A DNA stretch of 64,000 nucleotides from Tubulanus polymorphus (Eukaryota > Nemertea > Palaeonemertea > Tubulaniformes > Tubulanidae): positions 25,686,650-25,750,649 of the forward strand of contig NC_134026.1 of NCBI RefSeq assembly GCF_964204645.1. Reading direction: 5' to 3'. The notes beneath the pieces are model-generated. The model worked only from the letters and a program-made list of their open reading frames with translations. It made no database searches and was not told the origin of the DNA. This document shows, in pieces, positions 10,904 to 23,100 of this stretch (position 1 is its first letter; each line of letters opens with the position of its first letter). A program made the position numbers and the translations under genes.

Positions 10904-12238
10904 TCATACAGAATCATCTGAAAAATAGAGCAGCAATGATACACATTATTACTTCAATCAAATAAAGAAACCGGTAAGTATTCTAAAATCATTTCAGTAT
11001 TGATTTTAGATTCCTTAAAAGTTCAGTGCAGTTAGCCATTTTTTTCAATCAATTGATCAGGAACTTACCATGATACCACCATTTAGTTTTTTTCGGATTT
11101 TTGTTGCAAGTCTTGACATAAAATGCATTGTCAGGGGGTCGTTTCTGAAAGAAATGAGAAAAAAATCATCCAGCTTATTAGGAAATATATGTTCTGATGT
11201 TTTATCATGGAATCTACATTTTAAAGTAATACATGATTTAGCAATACTTATTACAGCAGGCAGATTTAATGAACTGATGAAAATGGGTCCAACTACAGTG
11301 AAAGTTGTCATATATGAGTTTGAAATATATTTCGACAAAGAGTTAAGGATATCAAATGAAAAGTACCTTTTCTTTACAGCTACTTAACATGCTAACAATG
11401 CTTAGACAGACTGACTGAACTGAAAGAGCTGGGGACCAATCATCTGTCAAGATAGACAAGCAGATGTGACCATTGCTATAAACATGTGGATGCAAAGGAA
11501 TGTTATCACCGACAAACATCACCTAAAACATAAGAAAACATTATATTTTAATTAACAAACTGAAAGTTATCAAATTTCTGTAGGCAAGTTGCGGATTATT
11601 CTAGAAGGGTCTACCTGAGGTGAATCGAATGGATATCTAGAACTGAATTTGAAAAGCAACTGAAATTGTTCTCCTTCGAAGAGTGAACCTTCAGCTCCAA
11701 CAATGTCTACAAACCACCTGAAATAAATCAAACCACACAAATTACTTCAAGAATTTTGAAAATGAATCGGTGGTTATAAATTCATTTAGTTGACAACTCA
11801 CTCGGTTAAACTCGATCCCATCTGATCTGTATTAACTGTCACTCCTGGGGGTGGGTCTTTTTTCATCGAAGTTAACTCTTTATTCAGTCGTTTCTGAAAA
11901 ATTATTCGAACATGCGATGTAACCAAGCTCACTATTCTATTTTTGGGTTTTGGCCGATTCAATTTCCATTGTCATTTCGTTTGGTTTGAGCCTGCCATTT
12001 TTGTACTACTACTATTCGGTATTCTATCTCTCCGAATCGACGGCGACGCACACAGGCATAACAGAGATTTCCTGTCATACTAATGCTAAGTAAAGCTTTG
12101 TCGTTACCCATAAACAAAAGCCATTCAGCAATTAGCAATCTATATTCGGTGACGTAGTTTCAATTTAATCTGATTAAAAAACTAATCACATGATCCAAAA
12201 CAATGATCGCAAAAAATCTTTACCTCCATCGACGCCAT
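10904..12238 (-). CDS. UBE2W: UBE2W, N-terminal-ubiquitinating E2 enzyme
   Basis: Ubiquitin-conjugating enzyme E2 W, which attaches ubiquitin to the alpha-amino group of substrates with disordered N-termini. Six exons: 12238-12224, 11893-11802, 11717-11615, 11522-11367, 11144-11069 and 10917-10904. They give 151 residues, the same length as the human protein. The UBC fold is continuous: KRLNKEL helix 1, [31 protein letters not shown] with the catalytic Cys at residue 91, then [17 protein letters not shown]. The unusual W-type C-terminus [14 protein letters not shown] is present. The first exon holds only five codons and the last only four codons plus the stop. It is head-to-head with BPNT2. 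Confidence 0.97.
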
Positions 12239-12488
12239 CTTGCAAGAAATGAGTCAATTTCGGGACTCGAACCGCAGAGACAGGACGATTTGTGAGAGAG
12301 ACACGCTAATCTCCGGACTCAACCAACTAGCGAGTCCCCAGCCGAATATTAGTGATGACGTTGCCACTTTTCGTTTTCTCCAAGGTCGCGGGCAAATGGC
12401 CATAATCAAGATTTGACAGCTAGAAAAGTTGCGCTAAAAATTATTCTATCACGGCTACGACAGTTAAAGATTTACTTCAGCATCAGTC
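12239..12488. promoter_or_regulatory. UBE2W/BPNT2 bidirectional promoter with a tRNA-like segment
   Basis: 250 bp separate the two start codons. CAAGATGGCGTC, a YY1-type motif, overlaps the UBE2W start. On the minus strand about 12262-12340 reads like a tRNA: an A-box-like stretch (CTAGTTGGTTGAG) and an exact B box GGTTCGAGTCC. The ends (GGGACTCG / CGAGTCCC) pair with each other, not as a canonical acceptor stem. It is probably a tRNA-derived repeat within the UBE2W leader. Confidence 0.5.
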
Positions 12489-14149
12489 ATGGCTGCTGTC
12501 AGTGTACGTATGAATCCTCTTGGCATCACGCTTATGCTTTTGATATCTGGTTGTTCTATATTTTACTGGTTTGGAGGTGCTAATTTGTTGAGATCCGAAC
12601 CGAAGATAAGTATGAAAGAGTTGCTGTGTGTTGGTATAGAACTGGCTAAGCGTGGTGGTAATAGAGTTAAACAAATACATGACAGCAATAAATTGGACGC
12701 AACCAGCAAAGGCAAAACGAAGGAAGGTGCCAAAGAAATGATGACAGAGGGTGATTTGCAGTCTCATCGTGCAATTGTGTATGGCTTTGATAAAGCTTTC
12801 CCAGGAATAAAGGTTAGTATCATTCCTATAGTAATAAATGATAAATATTCACTCAGATCTAAGATAAAAAATTTAGAATTATGTATGAAACATTGACGAC
12901 ATTATTGCCATTCGATTAAAGGTGATATCTGAAGAACACGAGCGAAAACCTGTGGACTTCAAAGTTATTCCAGACCTTGTTAAACAGATGAATGAAGTGG
13001 ATGAAATCATAACCAGCGATGTACAAATTCCACTGAATGAAATATCGGTCTGGATTGATCCACTCGATGCTACACAAGAATATACCGGTAACTATTTTGC
13101 TCTTGATCACAAGATTCTACGGCAATTATGGTCAACTGCAGATACTATTGTTGAATATATTATTATCTTAGATGTTCTATGTGCACCACACTATCACTAT
13201 GGAACATCTGTTGGACAGAAGTAATAATTGATATGTTTCATTCTATTCTGTTTGTTTAACCGCGATTAATGTAGAAACACCAGCTGTGTTCTACAATGTG
13301 TTCATCACTACTTCTGAAAATTTAATCTATGCTTGACTACTAAATTTTCATGTTTACAACAATCATGGAAATTGTTTTCTTTCAAATACAGAGGGCTTGA
13401 CTCAATATGTTACTGTAATGGTTTGTGTGGCGGTAAATGGTCAACCGACGATAGGAATAATACATCAACCTTTTCTCAAAGAGACAGGTGAATTAACGAA
13501 TGAAGAATATCAATTGAATGCAGTATTGAAACATTTGGCGACACCTTTTTTGTTTTGAATTTTAGCCTGGGGTTGGGTTGCATATGGTACGTCGAAAAAT
13601 GTGAAAAATCAAGTAAATGAAAAAGACCAGAAAACCCCTATCGAAGGCAAAGAGGATCCTGTTAGGTTGATAGTATCAAGATCTCATGCTGGCAAGGTTG
13701 AGCCTTTGGTGAAAGATGCATTTGATAATGTAAATGTTATACCAGCGGGAGGAGCAGGTAGTTAGGCTATTTCAAACGTTTTGAGTTTTGATAATACATT
13801 CACCCTGCCATATGAAATAAGTACACTTAATAATCCGCTCGTACAAATATTTATTATTTTCGTTTTAGGTTATAAGACATTAGCTTTGATAAAGGGAGAG
13901 GCTGATGCATACGTCCATGTTACACGAATAAAAAAGTGGGATATTTGTGCTGGGAATGCACTTCTTAATTCTCTCGGTGGACGGATGACCACTTTAGATG
14001 GTACGCACATTGATTATCATGCCGAAAGTAACCCGGTGGTTGATCTCGGTTTGTTAGCAGATCTACGCGAACACGATGTTTACCGCAGTAAACTGAGTAA
14101 AATTGCGGAAGATTTAAAAGAATCATCACAGAAACAGCCGTCATCATAA
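12489..14149 (+). CDS. BPNT2: BPNT2 (IMPAD1), Golgi 3'-phosphoadenosine 5'-phosphate phosphatase
   Basis: Golgi-resident nucleotidase of the inositol monophosphatase superfamily that hydrolyses PAP, the by-product of sulfotransferases, to AMP. Five exons: 12489-12812, 12922-13087, 13392-13487, 13566-13757 and 13869-14149. They give 352 residues (human 359). An N-terminal signal anchor lies at residues about 12-34. Metal-binding and catalytic motifs are visible: EE in [18 protein letters not shown] (DPLD motif), the IPAGGAGYK segment and [12 protein letters not shown] near the C-terminus. The stretch before WDICAGN is shorter than in vertebrates, missing the insert after the LALI segment. It is head-to-head with UBE2W and tail-to-tail with EXO5. 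Confidence 0.95.
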
Positions 14150-15322
14150 TCACATTTTGTAAATGATTTGATAATTTTTGACATGACTGCATATTATCTT
14201 CGGAAAAGGGCCTCTTCTAGCTTTTCGTGCATTTCGTCTTTGAGTTTGACAATAATTTGTGTATTTATTTACCAGTACTCTCTGACTGCTAAGGTCACCA
14301 CCGCTACCATTAATTTTAGCTTGGAAAAACAAAAATTGCATCTGGCAATCTGAAGAACAAAATGTTTTCCCACCACTTTTTAAAAGCTTAGGAGTTAAGT
14401 TAATGATAATCATCATGTAGTTATTTGTAGAACATGTTCATGCTAGTAACTTACAAGAATTTTCAACATTCCATTTTCAAATGTCGCATTGATGGTGGAA
14501 TTCTTATATTTTGTACTTCACTTCCTAATTTTATTTCATTTTGCCTTGAGATTAATTCTTGATGTTGTATACTTGAATGTTCAATATTGGCTACAGTTCA
14601 AATGGCACTGAAAAGCCAGTCAAGCTGAAGAGATCGATATTCAGTACAGTAACGACAAGTATTTGAAAGGATTGAACAATCAGCTAAGACTTTTAATTTA
14701 TTTTGACTATCATTTTGTTGTTGATTTTGGTTTTATATGTATATTAGTTATTCAATCATTATTTCTTAACTTAATCATTCACAACTGTATAAAAAATTGA
14801 AATTTTTACTATAAAGATGTATGTATTTATACATTATGTATTCTCTTGGTTAACACTATATGACAAGAAAGTTTAGTTGTGAAGCTCTTTGTATATCTTG
14901 GTATATGTACTACTATTGTATTAATGTATTGTTTGCAACTGTTGTGTACCAGCTCACCAGATATTTCCTTCAAATATCACTGTTAATATTATTCATTATT
15001 TCTATAACTCATTGGATTAAATTCCGAGGTTTTCACAGCATTGTACTATAACTCATTCAGTATACTCTTGTCATCACTGCCTTTTATTAGAAATAAAGAC
15101 TTTTTCTAAAACATAACTTACAATTGTCTGTACAAAATTTGTTTGGATAATTGCATTTGTAAATCAATCAATAGTTCACTACAATAATAAAAAGTCAATA
15201 CATTTGATGTATATCTTATTCACTAAGTTTCGGGAATTGTACATATAAAAATTACATCAATTGTTGGACTTTATCTAATCTAATTTATATCTAATACAAA
15301 GTCTATGGTAATGATAGTTCCC
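14150..15322. other. convergent 3'UTRs of BPNT2 and EXO5
   Basis: Non-coding. A plus-strand AATAAA at 15092-15097 fits the BPNT2 3' end and a minus-strand AATAAA at 15088..15083 lies beside it for EXO5. The two transcripts may therefore overlap or abut at about 15.08-15.12 kb. Confidence 0.5.
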
Positions 15323-16845
15323 TTATTTGTCATTGATCTGGTTATTTTTACCACATAGTTTTGCTTTTTGTTCACGCCAATCACATATCTCGGAGAAGTC
15401 GCATCGTTGACATTTCCACGCTTCCTCTATATCAACCCCTGAAGGTTCGCGTCTGCCTAGCCAGAAATCCATATAATAATCATATTGTTTTTTAATCCAT
15501 TGCTCGTCATTTTCGACCTGGTCGAAACCGATAGTTGTCTGGTTGGCTTGATGGCAGTATTCAATCAGAACACTATTGATACATGTTAAACACTGAGATT
15601 TTGTAAAAAGACTTTCCAACAACAAATCTAAGTTTCCACATTCTTTGTTACCAATTATATGTTTTGTGGCTAGTTTCATTATCTCTTCACCAAATTCTTT
15701 TTCTAGATCTAAACGAAAATTTTGTGCAATAACTTCTTTCATTAAATTACCCTTCACAATATCATTGAATAATTCCTTGTACAACAACACTTGAAGATGG
15801 TGGGAATGTTTTTGTGATTTTGATGGCATTCTGCAATCATTTCGAGTCTTGAATTCTAAAAGTTCAATTTCCATAGTTTCTGGGTCACAGCGCAGTTCGT
15901 CAATGATACCCATGAAAAACACATCCTTTCCAAATGGAGCTCCAAAAATTGGTACCTCTCGACAAACCTTGGCTCCCTGTAGTAGCTGGTCAATTGATGT
16001 CAAAAGGTTGAGCACTTTAACTGCAAATATATCCTCATCCGATGTAGTTTTTATCTTCACAACATCATGAACCTCTAACTCTTAAAAATGAACAAAATAT
16101 TTTGTAGGTTAAATACAGCAAATACTATTCATAATTAAAACGAATTAAATGAAACCAAGAAGTGAGATTTTAACAGAATATTTCACTAACCTCTAGCTAA
16201 GTGAAGATTTGACCCAGCGGTAACTATTTTACTTTCTTCAATAGGAGGTATAATTTGTGGCACAAGGAACGCCACGCCAGTAAGTTTGTATATCATTTGA
16301 TGTTCACACCATGACTGACTGATCAAGTCAGACACCCACAGATAACCGCCACGAATTCTTTCCAGCGGGTTCTGGCCTTTGCTGCTTCTTTTCTCAAGTA
16401 AAGAAGAACAACTAATTGTTAAAACACCACCTGAAATTCAAAACAGTTTTAAATAACAATAGGGAGGCCTAGCTTCACAAAGACAGAACTGAAAAGTAGT
16501 AGACCCCATAAACTATTCGATTTAAAGGGTAAAGCTACAAATCAGAAGTTGGTTAAATTTAACCATGTGAGTGCTAATCATCCGAACAAGTCCAAGGTTT
16601 ACCAAAACTTGGAGTAATCACTGAATAATGATTACTTGCGGTAAGTAATTTTCTTGCGGTTGAAAAAGCCGCCATTTTGTTGTTGGTAACATGGAAAATC
16701 CGTTTAATAGAGAAAAAGATGATATTTGGGAATTACCTTCATGATTTTCATTGATCTTGATTTTCTCACGATCTATCTCAGTTGCAGCTAGGATAAGCAC
16801 ATCATCACTTATTTCATCACCCCACTGGTCTTCAAATTCAGCCAT
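15323..16845 (-). CDS. EXO5: EXO5, iron-sulfur single-strand exonuclease
   Basis: Exonuclease V family (DEM1/EXO5): a bidirectional ssDNA exonuclease with a 4Fe-4S cluster, used in interstrand-crosslink repair and, in yeast, mitochondrial DNA maintenance. Three exons: 16845-16737, 16430-16191 and 16080-15323, giving 368 residues (human 373). The PD-(D/E)XK-type nuclease centre is visible as GIIDEL followed by LLEFKTR. The four cluster cysteines are one early (SQSWCEH) and three late (CQRCDFSEIC), the standard split arrangement. The acidic N-terminus is unconserved. It is divergent from the LIAT1-like gene and convergent with BPNT2. Intron 1 carries a GCCGCCATTTT (YY1-like) motif at 16668-16678. 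Confidence 0.94.
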
Positions 16846-17456
16846 CTAAATGAGTTTGCAATCGAAGAAAAAAATTAAAACAGATTAAATTTCCCTGGGC
16901 GCAGCCATGTTATTTTTGCTGCAAGAAACGTAGGTTCGAATCCTGATCATTATTCTTACGAATATGACTTAGTTTATGATTTTATTTGTTTCATTTCGAT
17001 TGATTTTGTGATAATTGACAAGCAAAAATAAAAAAAATTCTATGAAAATATATCAAATTCAAATGTTTTCTCTAAATAGTAATCTGGGATTCGAACCTCC
17101 TTCTTATTTAGGTACTTGTGCGTTTCTATAGAAACCATATCACTACGCTATCGGTATGATTTGCAATAATCATTCGGTTTATGGACCAAAACAACACTTA
17201 GAAAATAGATTTGTGTATTGAAGTACCAACGACATAAGAATAGATGCACCATTTGATTGAATTTGAATATGAACTATATCATGAGTAAAATCTGCGAAGT
17301 TTTACATTGTATATATAAGGGGTAAACTGGCGTCACTTCCGGGTTCGTTTTGACACTAGTAGTAGTGATTTTTTAGGTTTACTGCACCGTCTTTTTGTTC
17401 GATTCATCGAACATGGGGACATTAAAATAACTCGGGACACGACGAGTCACTCAAAA
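16846..17456. promoter_or_regulatory. EXO5 / LIAT1-like divergent promoter region
   Basis: 611 bp between start codons. A TATA-like TATATAAG at 17312-17319 and a CGTCACTTCCGGG ETS/CRE-like element at 17331-17343 precede the plus-strand gene. Two B-box-like words lie at about 16923-16933 (plus) and 17084-17094 (minus). The second is preceded on its strand by an A-box-like TAGCGTAGTGATATGG, so remnants of tRNA-derived SINEs are likely here. Confidence 0.5.
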
Positions 17457-19044
17457 ATGGAAGGCAAACACAAAAGCAACAAGAAAAACCATAATAATGG
17501 ATCATCTCCGTCAGAGCAAAAATCCGATAAGAAAAAAAATTCCGCAAAACGCCGCAACCGAAAAAAGAAACGAACGGCAGCCATCGGTGGGAACAATACA
17601 ATCGATTGCGATAGTAAAGTAGCGTTGTTACAGTTGCAAAATGCAACTGCATCAACATTGACCTGTGAAATCAACTGTGAAGTCAATAATAATGATTCGG
17701 ACGTTAGTGTTACTGCCGTGAGCCATCAACAAGATTTTAAAGAGTTAAAAAAGAACAACAGTGCCATAACAAGTAATGGTAGTCATGAAAGGATTCATTC
17801 TGATGAAGCATTAAAAGGCAATTCAATTGTCCCTCCACAGAGTACAGTTACGGGTAAATATTAATTGCTTAATGATTTTGGTTTCTATACTATAATAGGT
17901 AACAGCATTCCGATCTCCAAGAAATTAATGAACTCAAGATCAGACAATGATTCCAGATCAAAAATTTCAGATCATATTGCTTCAGTAACAGAGCGGCAAT
18001 TATAACTATCACTATTTACCTAGCAATTAAGACGAATATAGTGGAGGCAACCAGTTTGATAGGCGGGGATGGCCTCCACTTTTGCTTGCAATCACTATGT
18101 CATAAATTGAGTATTCGAACAAAATTATAAGCCTGAAGACACTGATACATGACTTCTGACGACAGCTTCAAATGGCGTTTGAGCTTTCGATGCTGAAGAA
18201 ATTCTTTAACAAGCGTGCACGCACACTTATCAATACCTCGTAGACATAGGCCTAGTTATTTTGTACTTAAACACTGAATTACTAAGCTGTGCTCTATTGT
18301 AACTTAATACAACAGCACATTCTTTATGTATATGCTTTCAACTTGTAATGAAGAAATGAATCAACAACATATTGCCTGCATGTCACATTATATTGGGGGC
18401 ATTAACCGCTGGTGTTCAATTACACGTATCCATTGTTAGTTCATCTGTTTACCTCGTTTACTGGATAGACATATATTTGTTAAGATTACCTGTTATGCTT
18501 TCCACATTTCAGCCTGGCCATAGAACTATTAGTATTATTTCCAAATCTTATACTTTATTTTCCAGGTACTGTATCAGAGAGCATAGTTGCCAATCTCCGT
18601 GCTATACACATCAATGATCAGAATAGTAGTAAAAAACTGAAAAAAAGTTCATCTTCCGGATCTTTAGTTTCAAAAAAGATATTCAAATCCGTATCGAAAT
18701 CTAAATCAACAACTTCAGCTACGCCATCGAGTGGAAAATCTAAACAGTCAAAAATTAGTACTTCACAAATCGTCTACAACGAGAGTCTGCGGTGGGAAGA
18801 ACAAACAAATGACCCAACAGAGGAGGAAAATCGATTGAAAGTTTACAAAATGAACCGCAGGAAACGATATCTAGCAGAAAGACAACGTCTTGGCCTCGAT
18901 TGTTCAGTGTATAATAGTGGTTCCAGTTCATATTCGGGCAGTAGTTCAGACTCATTACCTACCGATTCTATTGTGCCAACATTTGCCATGAATCCGATCC
19001 ATACACATAGGACTGATATGGACATACGTGTAAACTGTGCTTAA
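17457..19044 (+). CDS. LIAT1-like protein (ligand of ATE1)
   Basis: Two exons, 17457-17853 and 18566-19044, give 291 residues. The N-terminal 45 residues are extremely Lys/Arg/Asn-rich (KKKNSAKRRNRKKKR), consistent with a nuclear or nucleolar signal. The middle is Ser/Lys-rich and disordered. The only ordered-looking part is near the C-terminus: YNESLRWEE, then DPTEEENRLKVYKMNRRKRYL. I associate this Arg-rich motif with LIAT1, a partner of arginyl-transferase ATE1 with a poly-Lys region hydroxylated by JMJD6. The match is by recollection of the motif, so identity is moderate, but the splice phase and composition make the gene itself credible. A TATA-like promoter precedes it. Confidence 0.6.
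17899..18005 (+). other. possible alternative terminal exon of the LIAT1-like gene
   Basis: An AG acceptor at 17897-17898 joins the exon 1 donor in the correct phase. It opens 35 codons of Ser/Lys-rich sequence (starting GNSIPISKKLMNSR) before TAA at 18003-18005. No in-phase donor to exon 2 exists, so if used it would replace the conserved C-terminal domain. There is no transcript evidence. Confidence 0.3.
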
Positions 19045-20173
19045 CCCATTGAAATAATAATAATCTTCTAACAATTATTCTTGAAATAGGTCAAAGCTGG
19101 CTTTTCATAGTGCCAAATTCCCTGTCTGTTAATTCAAATTTTTTAATGAAGCTTTACACTGTGTGGAATGTATTGTATTGGATTTTAATGCATAATCAAA
19201 CCATTAGTTGTTACTCTTTACTACTCATGTAAAATGCAGGTGGTTTTAGTTTATTTGTCTCACATGACTGCAATGGAATGTTTATTTCATATACAACACC
19301 TTTAAGATTTGAGCGCTTTAATTTACCTAGAAGTCTAGAGTTAACTTAACAAATTCTTTCCTTAATACTTGTGATAAACAACTGACTCCGTACATACAAT
19401 GTATTTTCTACCAAATTTTACATCACATTTTGTGCCTATTTAATATTTAACAACAGTTTAAGCTACCATGTAATAGTTTTTAAGATTAACATGGGGTTTA
19501 AACCCTTGTACAAGATATATATCAATGAGATTTTGGATTGGTAGTTGAGTGATCAAGTATTGGTAATTAAAAATTACTTAACTGGAGATAGCATTTAATA
19601 CTAAGCTTTATCTGTTTTAAACCCACACCAACAATATTTGCTAATTCAAATTTGAGTACCGGTATGCAAATATAACATATAATATATGCAGTGATTGATA
19701 TTTGAATCAAATAAAAATTATGTAATCTCCTAGTTTCGAAATTATTATCTTTTTATGCCTGTTTGTTGAGATCAACCCTTCCTCAAGATGACAAGAAATA
19801 CGTAAAATGATTTATCAACCATTTATTTTCAGAGAAATAAATAAAAGATACAAATAAATCATTGCCAACCCTTTCCGTCGAGGCATTAGATCATGAATAT
19901 AAATACTGTATAATTAAAATATAAGATTTATGATAAACGTATTAAAAGAATTTAGCACCACATTTTTGTAGATAATCAATGGCCCGCAAAAGATAATTAG
20001 AAACATACTTTCCATTTAGTCATTCATATTCATTCACATGATATTATCACACCTTCGTAGATATTCATGAAACATTGTCTTTAACACATATTATCCACCA
20101 ATAAATTCCCAAACGCCCATATCATGGCTTTATTTTTCAAATATTATGACTTAAATAATTCTAAATTAATAAT
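19045..20173. other. convergent 3'UTRs of the LIAT1-like gene and ENOSF1
   Basis: AT-rich, non-coding. Plus-strand AATAAA signals near 19709 and 19840 fit the LIAT1-like transcript. The ENOSF1 3'UTR enters from the right. Nothing else was recognised. Confidence 0.4.
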
Positions 20174-23100
20174 CTAAATTATTTCAGGTTTGAATTTCCC
20201 TTCTTTGAACAGCTGCTGCCACTTCGGACCATTAGGATATTCGTAGTCTATGAGCGATTGTTCATGCATCTCGCAACTATATCCAGCCATCTAGAAGAAA
20301 CAACATTATTACTTCATACCAAAAAGATGCCATTGTGAAAATCCATAAAAAGTAGAATGTCATACCGTAGGAGCTAGGTAGCAGGCATTTCTAGTGCGAA
20401 CAGGGTCTTTGAAATGTTCGTGTAGATGATCCACATGTTCTATCACTCTACAAGTTAACAGAATTATACCATTCATAATAGAGAAAAAAATCCAATACAG
20501 CAAACATGTAAATGGATATTGTTTACTTTTTGCCTATGTCAGTACTGATGCATATAATATTGAAGAATTGCAAGTGCTGCACTAATTCACACAACCCAAC
20601 ACCGCCAGCATGTGGACAGACGGGCACTGTAAGAAATGGAAAATATTATGAATGTTCTAGAGCCTCAGAAGATCTGATGTAGTGAGACAAAAATCTTGCA
20701 TATACCTCCAAATTTCTCGGCTAATAGCATAATGGCAATGTTTTCATTGACACCTCCAACTCTTGCCGCATCAATTTGACAGTATTGCATTGCTTCAGCT
20801 TGTAAAAACTGTTTGAACATAACGCGATTTTGACACTGTTCACCTGTAGCTACACCTATACCAATAGGATTCAGAGCCTAAAATTGAAACACACTTGTAC
20901 GCATAACAACGATCGTCCTTCAATAGCCATGACATTTTTTTTTGCACTATCAGTACCTTAGCTATAGCAGCATGTCCAAGTACATCATCAGGACTGGTAG
21001 GTTCCTCTATCCATAAAGGTTTGAACCTAGCTAAAGCCTTCATCCAATCAATTGATTCCTGAACATTCCAACGTTGATTAGCATCAGTCATCTACAAATA
21101 GCAAAACTATTTTCTTTAAATCTGAAACGAAATTGAAGTATTTAACTACCACAGATTCTTTGTTATTAACCATTTGATTTTCATATCCAATCTCTTCTCG
21201 GATTATAGTACAGCGTCTTATATCATCTTGCAGATCTGCACCAATTTTCACCTTGAATCTGAGAAAATTATATCAATTGTCTAACAAGCATGTACACACT
21301 CAGCAGTGAGTTTTAAACACGATTAAAGGATCTCATGGACTTACTTAGTGAATCCATCAGCAAGGTATTTTTTGCAAAGCTGCAATGAAATAATGTTAAG
21401 CGCGATGACTGGTTGAGAAATTCAGAGACGATTCTTTTTAATGAAGTAATCTGGATCCTGTTCAACGGCGTGGAATTTGACTTCGGAGTTAATCCTATCT
21501 TAGCTGCAGCGTCACTGATGAGTCTAACATCATTCTTAAAAGTTTTTAAAGGCTTAAAACGTCTCAGAATCTTGACTTACCATTCGTATCTTATCATCGC
21601 TATATCCAATCCATCCACAATGAGTAGTGTAAGCTGGAAAACCAGATTCTAACATCGCTTTTTCTGAAAATGGATATTTACAATGTACAAAATCTTGTAT
21701 CATTATAGGCCTAATAGAAATAGAGCCGGTAATTATTAATGCTAGAGCAATGATGAAATATTAATTGCATTAATTCTGACTAATGTTAATTTAAACGAAC
21801 GTAACCCCTACCACGTATTTCTTTTCCTTGTTGACCTTTCCTAAGGATATCTAGAATTGAAATATTTTAGCCTACAAACAACCTACCAGGTACATGTATA
21901 CAAAAATTATTAGAATTGGTAGTCATATTTACCAAGAGCTTCCTCTTCAGTCAGAGCATCTGATCTGTAATAGAAAATACAATATACAGACCTTGTGATT
22001 ATAACTATTTAGAGCTTGTAAATTGAAAAGGTTTAAAATTAAATGAATAACACCAGATTCGCCGTAAAAACAATACAGCATCTTAAACACTGTATGCCTA
22101 CCCAGTCATAGTTTTAATGAAAGTAATGTTAGATTTTGCTATTGACCTAGGGTATCGTTTTTCTTCCAATTGATCTAAAAAACAACAAACCAACAGGATC
22201 GATAGATCATAGAACAACTTACATATAACGGAAATCTATCAAAGAAACAATTTCTTCTGGTCTCTAAAACATACAAAAAGGTTTTACCGATTTAAATTAC
22301 TTCAAATGAAAATTCCTTCAAAATGTTAAGATCTACCCTCGGCACTCGGATTTAATCTTCCATTAAATAATGCTTACCATATCTGCTAGTAATTTCCACA
22401 CTGGCTATAAAATAATCACAAAATGCATAGAACTGATTAGGCTACATATGAAAAAATATAATTTCTTTATAGAATAATTCAATCTAAGAACAAGTACCTT
22501 ATTAGACATTTTTCCCCATAAATCCCACAATGCATTCAAGACAGCAGCTGTAGCAAGGTGTATAACACCTTTTTCTGGACCTATCTGAAATAATAAGAGA
22601 GATTTACTATACTTCTAGCCTACTGACTGAGTATTTCATAACAAACCTTTATCATAGCTTACCCATCTTAGTTGGCTGTCACTTGTCAACTCGCGATAGA
22701 ATTTCCCAAAGTTACAGAATATATCAGTTGTATTCCGTCCAACCACAAACCTGGCTAAAGATTTCGCTGCTACAACAACTGGAAGAGATCAACTAAACAG
22801 TTAAATTGATGTCTACAAAAATCAGAAATAATCTAAAAACTGAGGATGCCCTATCTTACCTATATCAGTCCCTCGACCAATTGTAAATGTCAAGCCATGG
22901 CCTTCGTGCTTGCCATCTCCTTTGATAATCACATAAGCACACGAATAATCAGGGTCAGGGTGCTAAAAATATAAGACGGGTGATTTTAGTACTGAGACTT
23001 AGGTAGCCTATCTGACTTTGTTCTTATCGGTAGCTAAGTGCATATTGATAAAGTTATTCTAACCATATAGGCCTAGTGTGTCCTATTCAAAGATTAATTC

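Noticed and set aside
11070-11387. 105-codon plus-strand ORF antisense to UBE2W
   Set aside because: Antisense shadow of confirmed UBE2W exons 4 and 5.
17075-17170. A functional tRNA gene on the minus strand
   Set aside because: A- and B-box-like words are present but the acceptor stem does not pair. Treated as a SINE remnant.
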